From positions 124,001 through 188,000 of the forward strand of contig NZ_LPVZ01000024.1 of the NCBI RefSeq assembly GCF_001613795.1: a DNA stretch of 64,000 nucleotides, read 5' to 3'. The notes beneath the pieces were generated by a model. The model worked only from the letters and a program-made list of their open reading frames with translations. It searched no databases and was not told where the DNA came from. This DNA is from Thalassospira sp. MCCC 1A01148. Its GTDB lineage: Bacteria; Pseudomonadota; Alphaproteobacteria; Rhodospirillales; Thalassospiraceae. Below, in pieces: positions 40,020 through 48,750 of the stretch; within the stretch, counting starts at the first letter, position 1, and every line of letters starts with the position of its first letter. Both the position numbers and the translations under genes were made by a program.

Positions 40020-40916
40020 ATGTGCGGCATTGTTGGTTTATTCCTCAAAGATAAAAGTCTGGAACCGCAACTCGGCACTTTGTTGTCGGAAATGCTGGTG
40101 ACCATGACCGACCGTGGTCCCGATAGCGCGGGCATCGCAATTTATGGTGCGGACCAGAATGATCTGGTCAAACTCACGATCCAGTCTCCGGCCCCGGAAA
40201 CAGATTTTGCCGGACTGACCGAAGACCTGCGCAAGGCCGGGGTCACAAATGCATCGATCCTGCCGAAAAGCACCCATGCCGTCATAACGGTTTCAAGCGA
40301 CCAGCTTGATGTGACCCGGACGGCCCTTGAAGAACTGCGCCCGGATGTCCGCATCATGGGAACCGGGAGCGCGATGGAAATCTACAAGGAAGTCGGCCTG
40401 CCCAAGGACGTGCTTGAACGTTTCAAGATTTCCGACATGACCGGCACCCATGGCATTGGCCATACCCGGATGGCCACCGAAAGTGCCGTCACCACCCTTG
40501 GTGCCCACCCCTTCTCGACCGGATCGGACCAGTGCCTGGTGCATAATGGTTCACTGTCAAACCACAACAACCTTCGCCGCGAACTGACCCGCGAAGGCAT
40601 TCGCCTTGAAACCCAGAATGACTCAGAAGTCGCAGCGGCCTATCTGACCGGTGAAATGGCCAAGGGCAAGAACCTGGGAGAGGCACTGACCAGTGCGCTT
40701 GATGACCTTGATGGCTTCTTCACCTTTGTGGTTGGCACCAAATCGGGCTTTGGCGTTGTGCGCGATCCGATTGCCTGCAAACCAGCCGTGATGGCGGAAA
40801 CCGATGCCTATGTCGCATTCGGGTCCGAATACCGCGCACTGGTCAACCTGCCGGGCATTGAAGACGCCAAGGTGTGGGAGCCGGAACCGGCCACCGTTTA
40901 CTTCTGGGAACACTGA
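40020..40916 (+). CDS. mgsA: N-methylglutamate synthase subunit A (class II glutamine amidotransferase-like)
   Basis: A 298-residue Ntn-hydrolase. The mature N-terminal cysteine nucleophile would be C2 (MCGIVGLFLKD), followed by DRGPDSAGIAIYG and the glutaminase motif GIGHTRMATES with LVHNGSLSNHNNLRREL. It corresponds to the amidotransferase domain of glutamate synthase made as a separate subunit. In MgsABC it acts on gamma-glutamylmethylamide, transferring methylamine to form N-methylglutamate. Start preceded by GGAGA; first gene of the mgsABC-gmaS-purU operon. Confidence 0.9.
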   Translation: MCGIVGLFLKDKSLEPQLGTLLSEMLVTMTDRGPDSAGIAIYGADQNDLVKLTIQSPAPETDFAGLTEDLRKAGVTNASILPKSTHAVITVSSDQLDVTRTALEELRPDVRIMGTGSAMEIYKEVGLPKDVLERFKISDMTGTHGIGHTRMATESAVTTLGAHPFSTGSDQCLVHNGSLSNHNNLRRELTREGIRLETQNDSEVAAAYLTGEMAKGKNLGEALTSALDDLDGFFTFVVGTKSGFGVVRDPIACKPAVMAETDAYVAFGSEYRALVNLPGIEDAKVWEPEPATVYFWEH

Positions 40917-40998
40917 TTAACACGAACCCTGTCGGCTGCTGCGATGGCGCGCCGACCCGACCGCTGACACATCGCGGTCAACTGAGGAAGGAACACAC

Positions 40999-41685
40999 AT
41001 GCCAGTGTTTGATCTTGCAACCACCGAACTGCGCGCGCTCAATCAGGCGCTTCATGCGCTTGATAAAAGTGGTGCGAACGAGGATTTCGAAGTCACCAAT
41101 CCGCGTGGCTCGCATGCTGTTGCCGTTGGCATTGACGCACCCGTCAATGTCACGATTGACGGCAGTGTCGGCTATTACTGTGCGGGCATGAACGAACAGG
41201 CCACCATCACGGTCAAAGGCAATGCCGGCCCCGGTGTGGCGGAAAACATGATGTCGGGCAAAGTCGTGATCAAGGGCGATGCCAGCCAGTATGCCGGGGC
41301 CACCGCCCATGGCGGATTGCTGGTGATCGAAGGCAATGCATCCTCGCGCTGTGGCATTTCGATGAAAGGTGTCGATATCGTCGTCAAGGGCAATATCGGC
41401 CATATGTCGGCCTTCATGGCGCAGTCGGGCAACCTTGTTGTTCTGGGCGATGCCGGCGATGCGCTGGGTGATTCGCTTTATGAAGCGCGCCTTTTTGTGC
41501 GCGGCACGGTCAAAAGCCTCGGTGCCGATTGCGAGAAAAAGGAAATGCGGGCCGAACATATCGAACTGCTGACCAAGCTTCTTGCAGATGCAGGCATCAC
41601 GGATGTGAAGCCCGAGGAATTCACGCGCTATGGCTCGGCCAGAACACTTTACAACTTCAGTGTCGATAATTTCGACGCCTATTGA
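40999..41685 (+). CDS. mgsB: N-methylglutamate synthase subunit B (GXGXG domain)
   Basis: A 228-residue protein equal to the C-terminal GXGXG beta-helix domain of glutamate synthase: repeated right-handed helix turns such as VTIDGSVGYYCAGMNEQATITVKGNAGPGVAENMMSGKVVIKGDASQYAGATAHGGLLVIEGNASSRCG. It should be structural and help channel ammonia or methylamine between MgsA and MgsC. AGGAAGG precedes the ATG. Between mgsA and mgsC in the order known from methylotrophs. Confidence 0.9.
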   Translation: MPVFDLATTELRALNQALHALDKSGANEDFEVTNPRGSHAVAVGIDAPVNVTIDGSVGYYCAGMNEQATITVKGNAGPGVAENMMSGKVVIKGDASQYAGATAHGGLLVIEGNASSRCGISMKGVDIVVKGNIGHMSAFMAQSGNLVVLGDAGDALGDSLYEARLFVRGTVKSLGADCEKKEMRAEHIELLTKLLADAGITDVKPEEFTRYGSARTLYNFSVDNFDAY

Positions 41686-41693
41686 TGCGGCAC

Positions 41694-41733
41694 GCTGAAA
41701 GCTGCGCAGCAAATCAAACTTGCGCATTTCAGC
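41694..41733 (+). other. Stem-loop between mgsB and mgsC
   Basis: GCTGAAA and TTTCAGC form the outer stem, TGCGCA repeats the inner stem, in the 67-base junction. No T-tract; likely an mRNA-processing or stability element. Confidence 0.45.
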
Positions 41734-41752
41734 CCAAAGACAGGATCAGAAC

Positions 41753-43081
41753 ATGAGCTACAAAAATCCCGTTACGACGCCGCGTAAATCGGCAACGTTT
41801 GATGATTATACCCTTTCTGAAATCCGCCGGGCTGCTGCGACCGGCATTTACGACATCCGCGGTGGCGGCGCCAAACGCAAGGTCCCGCATTTCGACGACC
41901 TTTTGTTCCTTGGGGCATCCATGTCGCGTTACCCGCTCGAAGGCTACCGCGAGAAATGCGAAACCGCCGTCACGCTGGGTACGCGTTTTGCCAAGAAACC
42001 GATCGAACTTAAAATTCCGATCACCATTGCCGGTATGAGCTTTGGCTCCCTGTCCGGTCCGGCCAAGGAGGCGCTTGGACGCGGCGCATCTGCTGCTGGC
42101 ACCTCGACCACCACGGGCGATGGCGGCATGACCGAGGAAGAGCGCGGCCATTCCACCCAGCTTGTTTATCAGTACCTGCCGTCACGCTATGGCATGAACC
42201 CGCGCGACCTGAAACGTGCCGATGCAATTGAGATTGTCATTGGTCAGGGCGCAAAACCGGGCGGCGGCGGTATGTTGCTGGGTCAGAAGATTTCAGACCG
42301 TGTTGCCGAAATGCGCAACCTGCCGATGGGCATTGATCAGCGATCCGCCTGCCGTCATCCCGACTGGACCGGCCCGGATGATCTTGAGATCAAAATTCAG
42401 GAAATCCGCGAAATCACCGATTGGGAAAAGCCGATCTTCATCAAGGTTGGTGGCGCACGCCCCTATTATGACGTGGCCCTTGCGGTCAAGGCCGGTGCCG
42501 ATGTCATCGTGCTTGATGGTATGCAGGGTGGCACGGCAGCCACCCAGGAAGTCTTTATCGAACATGTCGGTCAGCCAACCCTTGCCTGCATCCGCCCGGC
42601 GGTAAAAGCATTGCAAGACATGGGCATGCACCGCAAAGTACAGCTGATCGTTTCGGGCGGCATCCGCAATGGTGCCGATGTTGCCAAGGCACTTGCCCTT
42701 GGCGCAGATGCTGTTTCCATCGGGACTGCGGCCCTTGTCGCGATTGGGGATAATGACCCGAAATGGGAAGAAGAATATAACGAACTTGGCACCACCGCTG
42801 GTGCCTATGACGATTGGCATGAAGGTCGTGATCCCGCAGGCATCACGACACAGGATGCCGACCTGATGAAGCGGGTTGACCCGATTGCCGCCGGGCGGCG
42901 ACTGGCCAACTATCTGAAGGTCATGACCCTCGAAGCGCAAACAATTGCGCGCGCCTGCGGCAAAAATCATGTGCACAACCTCGAACCCGAGGATCTCTGC
43001 GCACTGAATATCGAAGCGGCCGCCATGGCTGGTGTACCGCTTGCCGGAACCAACTGGGTTCCGGGTCAGGGAGGATTCTAG
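41753..43081 (+). CDS. mgsC: N-methylglutamate synthase subunit C (FMN-binding glutamate-synthase domain)
   Basis: A 442-residue TIM-barrel flavoprotein like the synthase domain of GltB. ITIAGMSFGSLSGPAKEALGRGASAAGTSTTTGDGGM carries the FMN phosphate region, KPGGGGMLLGQKIS and VIVLDGMQGGTAATQEVFIEHVGQPTLACI continue the barrel, and GADAVSIGTAALVAIG is the FMN-phosphate C-terminal loop. The start at 41753 avoids an 11-residue non-homologous N-terminus. Synthesises N-methylglutamate from methylamine released by MgsA. Confidence 0.92.
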   Translation: MSYKNPVTTPRKSATFDDYTLSEIRRAAATGIYDIRGGGAKRKVPHFDDLLFLGASMSRYPLEGYREKCETAVTLGTRFAKKPIELKIPITIAGMSFGSLSGPAKEALGRGASAAGTSTTTGDGGMTEEERGHSTQLVYQYLPSRYGMNPRDLKRADAIEIVIGQGAKPGGGGMLLGQKISDRVAEMRNLPMGIDQRSACRHPDWTGPDDLEIKIQEIREITDWEKPIFIKVGGARPYYDVALAVKAGADVIVLDGMQGGTAATQEVFIEHVGQPTLACIRPAVKALQDMGMHRKVQLIVSGGIRNGADVAKALALGADAVSIGTAALVAIGDNDPKWEEEYNELGTTAGAYDDWHEGRDPAGITTQDADLMKRVDPIAAGRRLANYLKVMTLEAQTIARACGKNHVHNLEPEDLCALNIEAAAMAGVPLAGTNWVPGQGGF

Positions 43082-43102
43082 AACAGTTAACGTACCACCG
43101 GA

Positions 43103-43129
43103 CCCGGTGCGCCTTCTGGCGCGCCCGGG
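43103..43129 (+). other. Stem-loop between mgsC and gmaS
   Basis: CCCGG-t-GCGCC pairs with GGCGC-gc-CCGGG around TTCT in the 54-base junction; GGGGAACC next to it is the gmaS Shine-Dalgarno region. Confidence 0.45.
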
Positions 43130-43135
43130 GAACCG

Positions 43136-44473
43136 ATGGATATTGATAAAATTCGTCAGGGGACTTCGATGACCAAGGATCTATCAGCCTTTGCCCGGGA
43201 ACGCGGCATCAAATACTTCATGATCAGCTTTACCGATCTGTTTGGCGGACAGCGCGCCAAACTTGTCCCGACCCAGGCAATTGCCGACATGCAGGAAGAA
43301 GGTGCGGGCTTTGCCGGTTTCGCCACATGGCTTGACCTCAGCCCGGCCCACCCCGACATGTTCGCCATTCCTGATCCGGATTCTGTCATCCAGTTGCCCT
43401 GGAAACCGGAAGTCGCATGGGTTGCCGCCGATTGCATCATGGAAGGCACACCGGTCGAACAGGCACCGCGCAACGTGCTGAAAGCGCAGATCGCCAAGGC
43501 GGCAGAACTTGGCCTGAATGTCAAAACCGGGGTTGAGGCGGAATTCTTCCTTGTCACCACCGACGGGTCGGAAATTTCCGACCCGGCCGATACGGCGGAA
43601 AAGCCCTGTTACGACCAGCAGGCTGTCATGCGCCGCTATGACGTCATCGCCGAGATTTGCGATTACATGCTTGAACTTGGTTGGGGTGCCTATCAGAACG
43701 ACCATGAAGACGCCAATGGTCAGTTTGAAATGAACTGGGAATTTGATGACGCACTTAAAACTGCAGACAAGCATTCCTTTTTCAAGTTCATGGTCAAATC
43801 GATTGCTGAAAAACACGGTCTTCGCGCAACCTTCATGCCCAAGCCCTTCCCGGGCCTGACCGGCAATGGGTGTCATTGCCATGTTTCGGTCTGGGACAAT
43901 GATGGTGCCAATGCCTTTGCCGATGACGACATGCCATTTGGCCTGTCAGCGAAGGGCAAGACTTTCCTTGGCGGGATCATGAAGCATGCCTCTGCCATGG
44001 CGGTGATCACCAACCCGACGGTCAATTCCTATAAGCGAATCAACGCCCCGCGCACCATGTCCGGTGCGACCTGGGCCCCGAACACCGTGACCTGGACGGG
44101 CAACAACCGTACACACATGGTGCGTGTGCCGGGACCGGGCCGTTTTGAACTGCGCCTGCCTGATGGCGCCACCAACCCGTATCTGCTTCAGGCCGTAATC
44201 ATTGCCGCGGGTCTGGATGGCATGGCAACCAATGCCGATCCGGGACCGCATTACGATATCGACATGTATCAGGAAGGTCATCTGATCAAGGATGCGCCGC
44301 GTTTGCCGCTGAACCTGCTTGATGCCCTGCGCGAGATGGGATCAAACACAGATCTCCAACTTGCGATGGGCAAGGAATTCTCGAGTGCCTACCTCAAGCT
44401 CAAACAAACCGAGTGGAATTCTTATGTTTCTCACTTTTCCCGCTGGGAACGTGAGAACACACTTGATATTTAA
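43136..44473 (+). CDS. gmaS: Gamma-glutamylmethylamide synthetase (GlnA/GlnT family)
   Basis: A 445-residue ATP-dependent ligase of the glutamine synthetase superfamily that joins methylamine to glutamate. Features: N-terminal beta-grasp (IKYFMISFTDLFGGQRAKLVP), EAEFFLVTTDGSEISD and QNDHEDANGQFEMNWEFDDALKTADKHSFFKFMVKSIAEKHGLRATFMPKPFPGLTGNGCHCHVSVWD in the catalytic domain, then RINAPRTMSGATWAPNTVTWTGNNRTHMVRVPGPGRFELRLPDG. Lying directly behind mgsABC it is the first enzyme of the N-methylglutamate pathway, not a housekeeping glutamine synthetase. A start at 43169 (also with GGGGA upstream) is a shorter alternative. Confidence 0.92.
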   Translation: MDIDKIRQGTSMTKDLSAFARERGIKYFMISFTDLFGGQRAKLVPTQAIADMQEEGAGFAGFATWLDLSPAHPDMFAIPDPDSVIQLPWKPEVAWVAADCIMEGTPVEQAPRNVLKAQIAKAAELGLNVKTGVEAEFFLVTTDGSEISDPADTAEKPCYDQQAVMRRYDVIAEICDYMLELGWGAYQNDHEDANGQFEMNWEFDDALKTADKHSFFKFMVKSIAEKHGLRATFMPKPFPGLTGNGCHCHVSVWDNDGANAFADDDMPFGLSAKGKTFLGGIMKHASAMAVITNPTVNSYKRINAPRTMSGATWAPNTVTWTGNNRTHMVRVPGPGRFELRLPDGATNPYLLQAVIIAAGLDGMATNADPGPHYDIDMYQEGHLIKDAPRLPLNLLDALREMGSNTDLQLAMGKEFSSAYLKLKQTEWNSYVSHFSRWERENTLDI

Positions 44474-44479
44474 TGCTTC

Positions 44480-44526
44480 TGCCCGGCCTCATCTTATTCC
44501 CCGATGGACGGGGCCGGGCAATTTTG
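44480..44526 (+). terminator. Terminator-like stem-loop between gmaS and purU
   Basis: TGCCCGGCC (44480-44488) pairs with GGCCGGGCA (44512-44520) with an inner CCCCGATGGACGGGG hairpin, followed by ATTTTGATT. Probably partial termination within the operon. Confidence 0.6.
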
Positions 44527-44554
44527 ATTACAGCAAACGAGAAAGCCAAACGCG

Positions 44555-45439
44555 ATGAAAAGCTACGTCCTGACCGTTTCCTGCGACTCTCAACGCGGGG
44601 TGGTTGCTGCTATTTCGACCTATTTGGCCGAACATGGCTGCAACATTACCGACAGCTCACAGTTTGACGACCAGGAAACCGGTCTGTTCTTTATGCGGGT
44701 CGCCTTCGTAAGCGAAGAAGGTGTTGATCAGGAAACGCTGGCCAAAGGCTTTGCGGGTCCGGCGTCAGAGCTTGGCATGACGTATGAGATCCACGACAGT
44801 TCCGAGAAGATGAAAGTTCTTCTGATGGTGTCGCGCTTTGGTCACTGCCTGAACGATCTGCTTTACCGCTGGAAAATCGGTGCACTGCCGATTGATATCG
44901 TTGGTGTGGTATCAAACCACCTTGATTATCAGAAGGTGGTCGTTAATCACGACATTCCGTTCCACCACATCCCGGTGACCAAGGATAACAAGCCGGAAGC
45001 CGAGAAAAAGCTGCTTGATCTCGTATCGGATTACGATGTCGAACTGATCGTTCTCGCACGCTACATGCAAGTCCTGTCAGACAGCCTGTGCAAGAAGATG
45101 AGCGGCAAGATCATCAACATTCATCATTCCTTCCTGCCAAGTTTCAAGGGTGCCAACCCGTATCGACAGGCCTATGTGCGCGGGGTCAAACTGATTGGGG
45201 CGACCGCACACTATGTGACCGCCGATCTTGATGAGGGTCCGATCATCGAGCAGGACATTGCGCGCATCACCCACGCCCAGAACTCTGCCGATTATGTGTC
45301 GATTGGCCGTGATGTTGAAAGCCAGGTGCTGGCACGTGCCGTCCACGCGCATATCCACCACCGTTCATTTATCAACGGCAACCGGACAATTGTTTTCCCG
45401 CCAAGTCCGGGAAGCTATGCATCAGAACGCATGGGCTAA
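44555..45439 (+). CDS. purU: Formyltetrahydrofolate deformylase
   Basis: A 294-residue enzyme: an N-terminal ACT domain (VLTVSCDSQRGVVAAISTYLAEHGCNITDSSQFDDQETGLFFMRVAF) and a formyltransferase-fold domain with VLLMVSRFGHCLNDLLYRW, INIHHSFLPSFKGANPYRQAY and IGATAHYVTADLDEGPIIEQD (catalytic His/Asp region). It releases formate from 10-formyl-THF. In this operon it is the exit by which the methyl groups of methylamines, carried on THF, leave as formate, to be oxidised by the formate dehydrogenase encoded at the right end of the window. Confidence 0.95.
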   Translation: MKSYVLTVSCDSQRGVVAAISTYLAEHGCNITDSSQFDDQETGLFFMRVAFVSEEGVDQETLAKGFAGPASELGMTYEIHDSSEKMKVLLMVSRFGHCLNDLLYRWKIGALPIDIVGVVSNHLDYQKVVVNHDIPFHHIPVTKDNKPEAEKKLLDLVSDYDVELIVLARYMQVLSDSLCKKMSGKIINIHHSFLPSFKGANPYRQAYVRGVKLIGATAHYVTADLDEGPIIEQDIARITHAQNSADYVSIGRDVESQVLARAVHAHIHHRSFINGNRTIVFPPSPGSYASERMG

Positions 45440-45461
45440 GTGCCCCAGGATCAGCTCAAAC

Positions 45462-45498
45462 GAAAACGCCCCGGCCAGACATGGCACGGGGCGTTTTC
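45462..45498. terminator. Bidirectional terminator between purU and the IlvD/Edd dehydratase gene
   Basis: Perfect 12-bp stem GAAAACGCCCCG / CGGGGCGTTTTC with loop containing GCCA/TGGC; gives a T-run on either strand, suiting the convergent genes on both sides. Confidence 0.85.
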
Positions 45499-45525
45499 CG
45501 TTCTTGCATCAAGACCCGGTGGTGC

Positions 45526-47691
45526 TTAGCGCCAGGATTTGGTTGCACGCCGGTCCACAGCACGGGGAACAATGCCACGCGCAGCATTCCCGATAGCGTC
45601 AAGCACATTGCTTGCCGCAATATCGCACTGGCGATCTGCCATACGCTTGAACCGTTCGTCAAATAGCGGCTTGCGATCTGCGATTTCACGCGGGTCGGAT
45701 GCTCGTTCCTGACCTTTTTTGAAGGCTTCGGGCTCCAACCAGTCAAGTGTCAACCTGGTCAAATCAAGGCGAAGCACGTCACCATCTTTGAGATAGCCGA
45801 CCGCCCCACCTGTAAATGCCTCTGGCACCATATGGCCGATGCAGGCCCCTTTGGTCACCCCGGAATAACGGCCATCCGTAATCAGCATTGATGATGCTTC
45901 AAGGATGCGATGGTGTCGCAGGTTCTGGGACGGAGAGAACATTTCAGGCATGCCATATGCTTCTGGCCCCTGCCCGCCAATGACAAAGGCAAAGGACAGG
46001 TGCCCCTGCTCAAGCATGTCCTTTGGCGCATCCATATCCACGCGGTTTCCGCCATTTCGCTGAACGATGGCAGATATCAGATCTTCATCCACGCCATCGG
46101 TTTCAATCAGTCGGGAAATCAAATCCGGCGAGGCAAAATCCGCATTGCAGACGTGCTCGTTTTCGTAATAGCGCACGATGAATACGTGATCATCAAAGTG
46201 CGAAAGCAAATGATCACTCATGCCCGATGTCTTGACCGCACAGTTTTCAAAGAAGCTGCCCGTAAGAACATCAACACCTGAACGCTGCCGGACTGGTGTT
46301 GCGCGAATAACCGACGCATCACCAAGAGAGAGATCAACCGGGTTTTCAAGGTCGGCGATCCGCTCCGCCCAGGATTTGCCAAGGACAGTTGGCGCATCAA
46401 GGTCCATCGCAACCCCCAGATCGGCAAGAACACGATAGATGCTTTCCATGCCCCGATTTTTGCCTTCGGCCATTTGCTGCGCCAGAACAAAGGTATCGCG
46501 GTTTTCCGTCAGGCTGTGGGCGAAAATCTCGGGCACAGGTGTCTGGGTGCGGACATCCTGATAATCGTCAATCGAGATATCGAAACCGGCATAGCGCATC
46601 ATGAAGGGCAAATGCAAAAGCATGTTGCTGCTTGAACCGGTTGCGTTGTGAATGCGCACAAAATTGGCGAAGTTGGCCTTAAGCAGGTTGCCGATGGCAT
46701 ATTCCGGCTTGTTGAAAACCCCGAACAGGGCATCAACCCCCGCTGCAACGGCCTCGAACGGCGGGACATCGGTCAGCAATTCCAGTTCAGGCGGGGTCAG
46801 ACCAAAGGCCGCCAGCATGGTCCGCGAAGAATTTCCGGTCCCGTTAAAGGCACAGATACCGCCCTTTGAATCACAAGTCGCCGTCGCAAGCTCATCAAGC
46901 ACCTTGCGTTCCTGCGCTGCGTCGATGATCCCAAGCAACCTTGCACGTTCGAGCAAACCGGCAAAAGCCTCGTCAGAGGTACATTGCAGGATATATCGCA
47001 TGTTTTCGCGGATATCCGCGCCAAGGTCGTCATGCCCGGCTGCATCGGCGTCCGCTGCAATACGATCAAGCAACCGCCGGGTTCCATCGGGAATTTCACC
47101 GCCTTTAAGAACGTGGGATGGCGCAAACACCGCCCAGACCGGCGCCTGATCACCACGCCAGGCGCGTGCATGATCGGCCGCGGCCAAACCGGCAACCACC
47201 GCAGCAGGCGACTTGTCGCACCCGGCAATCACATAGGCCGCATGATAGCTGTGACCTTCAAAGGTGATATTGACTGCCGCCGCAGTGTGGTTGCGCGACG
47301 CCAGTGAATAACTTTGTCCGATATTGTTTTGCGCTGTGCCATCACAAATGACCGGGACATGAAACAGGAAGGGAACACCCCCCATTTCCCAAATGCGAAT
47401 TGCCGCCATCAATGCCTGTGGACGGTCCAGAAGATGGGCCGGATGATCCGGTGCACCGCCGATGATTGCGATCCGCGGGCGGTTTTCCACCAAACGTCCG
47501 ACGACATCCTTGATCTCGGGCACGACAAAACCACGATCACGGCCAACAACCGGGTTCTCATTCACCGCATCACGCAGCAGACGGACCACTGTGATCGGTT
47601 GATTTGCCAATCCCTGAATGCAGTCGCGATACGGGTTGGCTTTTTCATCAATGATGATCGGGGTATTAGGCAGGTTTGCGGGCGACGACAT
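45526..47691 (-). CDS. IlvD/Edd family sugar-acid dehydratase, large (YjhG/YagF-like)
   Basis: A 721-residue dehydratase, well above the ~580-610 residues of standard IlvD/Edd enzymes. Fe-S ligands are suggested by AGCDKSPAAV and CDSKGGICAFNGTGNSS; NFVRIHNATGSSSNMLLHLPFMMRYAG and the C-terminal ITDGRYSGVTKGACIGHMVPEAFTGGAVGYLKDGD resemble the D-xylonate dehydratase (YjhG/YagF) branch. It would turn an aldonate into a 2-keto-3-deoxy acid. Start at 47691 has GGAAA upstream; a longer reading to 47739 has no support. Co-directional with and downstream of the SDR sugar dehydrogenase gene, divergent from the xylF-type operon. Exact sugar not fixed by sequence. Confidence 0.82.
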   Translation of the reverse strand: MSSPANLPNTPIIIDEKANPYRDCIQGLANQPITVVRLLRDAVNENPVVGRDRGFVVPEIKDVVGRLVENRPRIAIIGGAPDHPAHLLDRPQALMAAIRIWEMGGVPFLFHVPVICDGTAQNNIGQSYSLASRNHTAAAVNITFEGHSYHAAYVIAGCDKSPAAVVAGLAAADHARAWRGDQAPVWAVFAPSHVLKGGEIPDGTRRLLDRIAADADAAGHDDLGADIRENMRYILQCTSDEAFAGLLERARLLGIIDAAQERKVLDELATATCDSKGGICAFNGTGNSSRTMLAAFGLTPPELELLTDVPPFEAVAAGVDALFGVFNKPEYAIGNLLKANFANFVRIHNATGSSSNMLLHLPFMMRYAGFDISIDDYQDVRTQTPVPEIFAHSLTENRDTFVLAQQMAEGKNRGMESIYRVLADLGVAMDLDAPTVLGKSWAERIADLENPVDLSLGDASVIRATPVRQRSGVDVLTGSFFENCAVKTSGMSDHLLSHFDDHVFIVRYYENEHVCNADFASPDLISRLIETDGVDEDLISAIVQRNGGNRVDMDAPKDMLEQGHLSFAFVIGGQGPEAYGMPEMFSPSQNLRHHRILEASSMLITDGRYSGVTKGACIGHMVPEAFTGGAVGYLKDGDVLRLDLTRLTLDWLEPEAFKKGQERASDPREIADRKPLFDERFKRMADRQCDIAASNVLDAIGNAARGIVPRAVDRRATKSWR

Positions 47692-47748
47692 ATTGTTTTT
47701 CCAAGTTCGAACAGTGGCCTTCGGGCTTACACCCGTCAAAACAGGCGA

Positions 47749-48510
47749 TCAGACGATGCCGCCATCAACGATGAAGTTCTGCGATGAACAAGCCGATGAG
47801 ACATCTGATGCCAGAAATAGCACCATCTGTGCAACATCATCTCCCACCAATCGGCGCTTTACGCATTGCTGTTCCTGAATACGTTCCTCATCCGCAGGGG
47901 AAATCCACAGATCAAGCTGGCGCTGCGTAATGATGCATCCCGGCGTCACCGCGTTAACACGGATGCCATGTCCCCCCCAATCCCGCGCAAGAGCACGGGT
48001 AAGCCCGATGATTCCGGCCTTTGCAGTCTCATACGTTACGAGATCCGGCAAGCCCATCATATAACTTACGGAACTGAAATTAATAATACTGCCCGACCCT
48101 TTTTCCTTCATGCCCGGCGCCACAGCCTGAGCACAGAAAAAATGGTGATTCAAATTGACATCAAGTCCGTCACGCCATTTTTCAGGATCAATATCTTCCG
48201 GCGTGTGGCGGTCATCGCGCGCGGCATTATTTACCAGAACCTCTATCGGGCCGATTGCAACCGACATTTCACGGACCGCCTCGGAAATCGAGGATTGCTG
48301 CCGTAAATCAAGAGACTTGTAGACCGGGGTTACGCCGTATTCGTCCTGAATGGCTGCAATAAGTTTTTGCGCAGCAGCATCATCAATATCGAAAAATCCG
48401 ACACGCGCTCCTTGCGCACAGAATGCACGAACGATAGAGGCGCCAATCCCGGATGCGCCGCCTGTTACAAGCACGGACTTGCCGTCAATGTCGTGATAAC
48501 TCGCTGTCAT
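47749..48510 (-). CDS. SDR-family sugar (xylose/arabinose) 1-dehydrogenase-like
   Basis: A 253-residue short-chain dehydrogenase. Cofactor motif TGGASGIG, NNAARDD, and the active site S-(x)-Y-x-x-x-K as INFSSVSYMMGLPDLVTYETAKAG are intact; the C-terminus FIVDGGIV is typical. In the context of a pentose importer and a sugar-acid dehydratase it most likely oxidises D-xylose or another aldopentose to its lactone, as XylB does in Caulobacter. 57 bases upstream of the dehydratase gene on the same strand. Confidence 0.8.
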   Translation of the reverse strand: MTASYHDIDGKSVLVTGGASGIGASIVRAFCAQGARVGFFDIDDAAAQKLIAAIQDEYGVTPVYKSLDLRQQSSISEAVREMSVAIGPIEVLVNNAARDDRHTPEDIDPEKWRDGLDVNLNHHFFCAQAVAPGMKEKGSGSIINFSSVSYMMGLPDLVTYETAKAGIIGLTRALARDWGGHGIRVNAVTPGCIITQRQLDLWISPADEERIQEQQCVKRRLVGDDVAQMVLFLASDVSSACSSQNFIVDGGIV

Positions 48511-48541
48511 AACGTTCCCTGTCACTTTTCATATTATTTTA

Positions 48542-48654
48542 GGTGAATGAATTAAATGCTGCAGCGCACCATCCAATATCAGCCATAATTCAACCAATGA
48601 TTATGATTTAATCCCGATTGATACACCAAATTCGCTGTTTTTAATTTATTCACT
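48542..48654. promoter_or_regulatory. Divergent promoter region with a pair of opposed repeats
   Basis: GGTGAATGAATTAAA at 48542-48556 and, inverted, TTTAATTTATTCACT at 48640-48654 match in 13 of 15 bases. One copy faces each divergent operon (SDR/dehydratase and xylF), as expected for a ROK-type regulator such as the one encoded at 53303. Confidence 0.5.
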
Positions 48655-48750
48655 AAAAAATATTTGACAGGACGCCTTCTTCACGTCAACATTTTTTCGA
48701 CAACAAAAATAAATGTCATCTAAAGACACTCACATTCAGGGAAGAAACCG

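Noticed and set aside
43136-44473. Annotation as housekeeping glutamine synthetase
   Set aside because: Length and position behind mgsABC fit gamma-glutamylmethylamide synthetase; no glnB or ntr gene is near.
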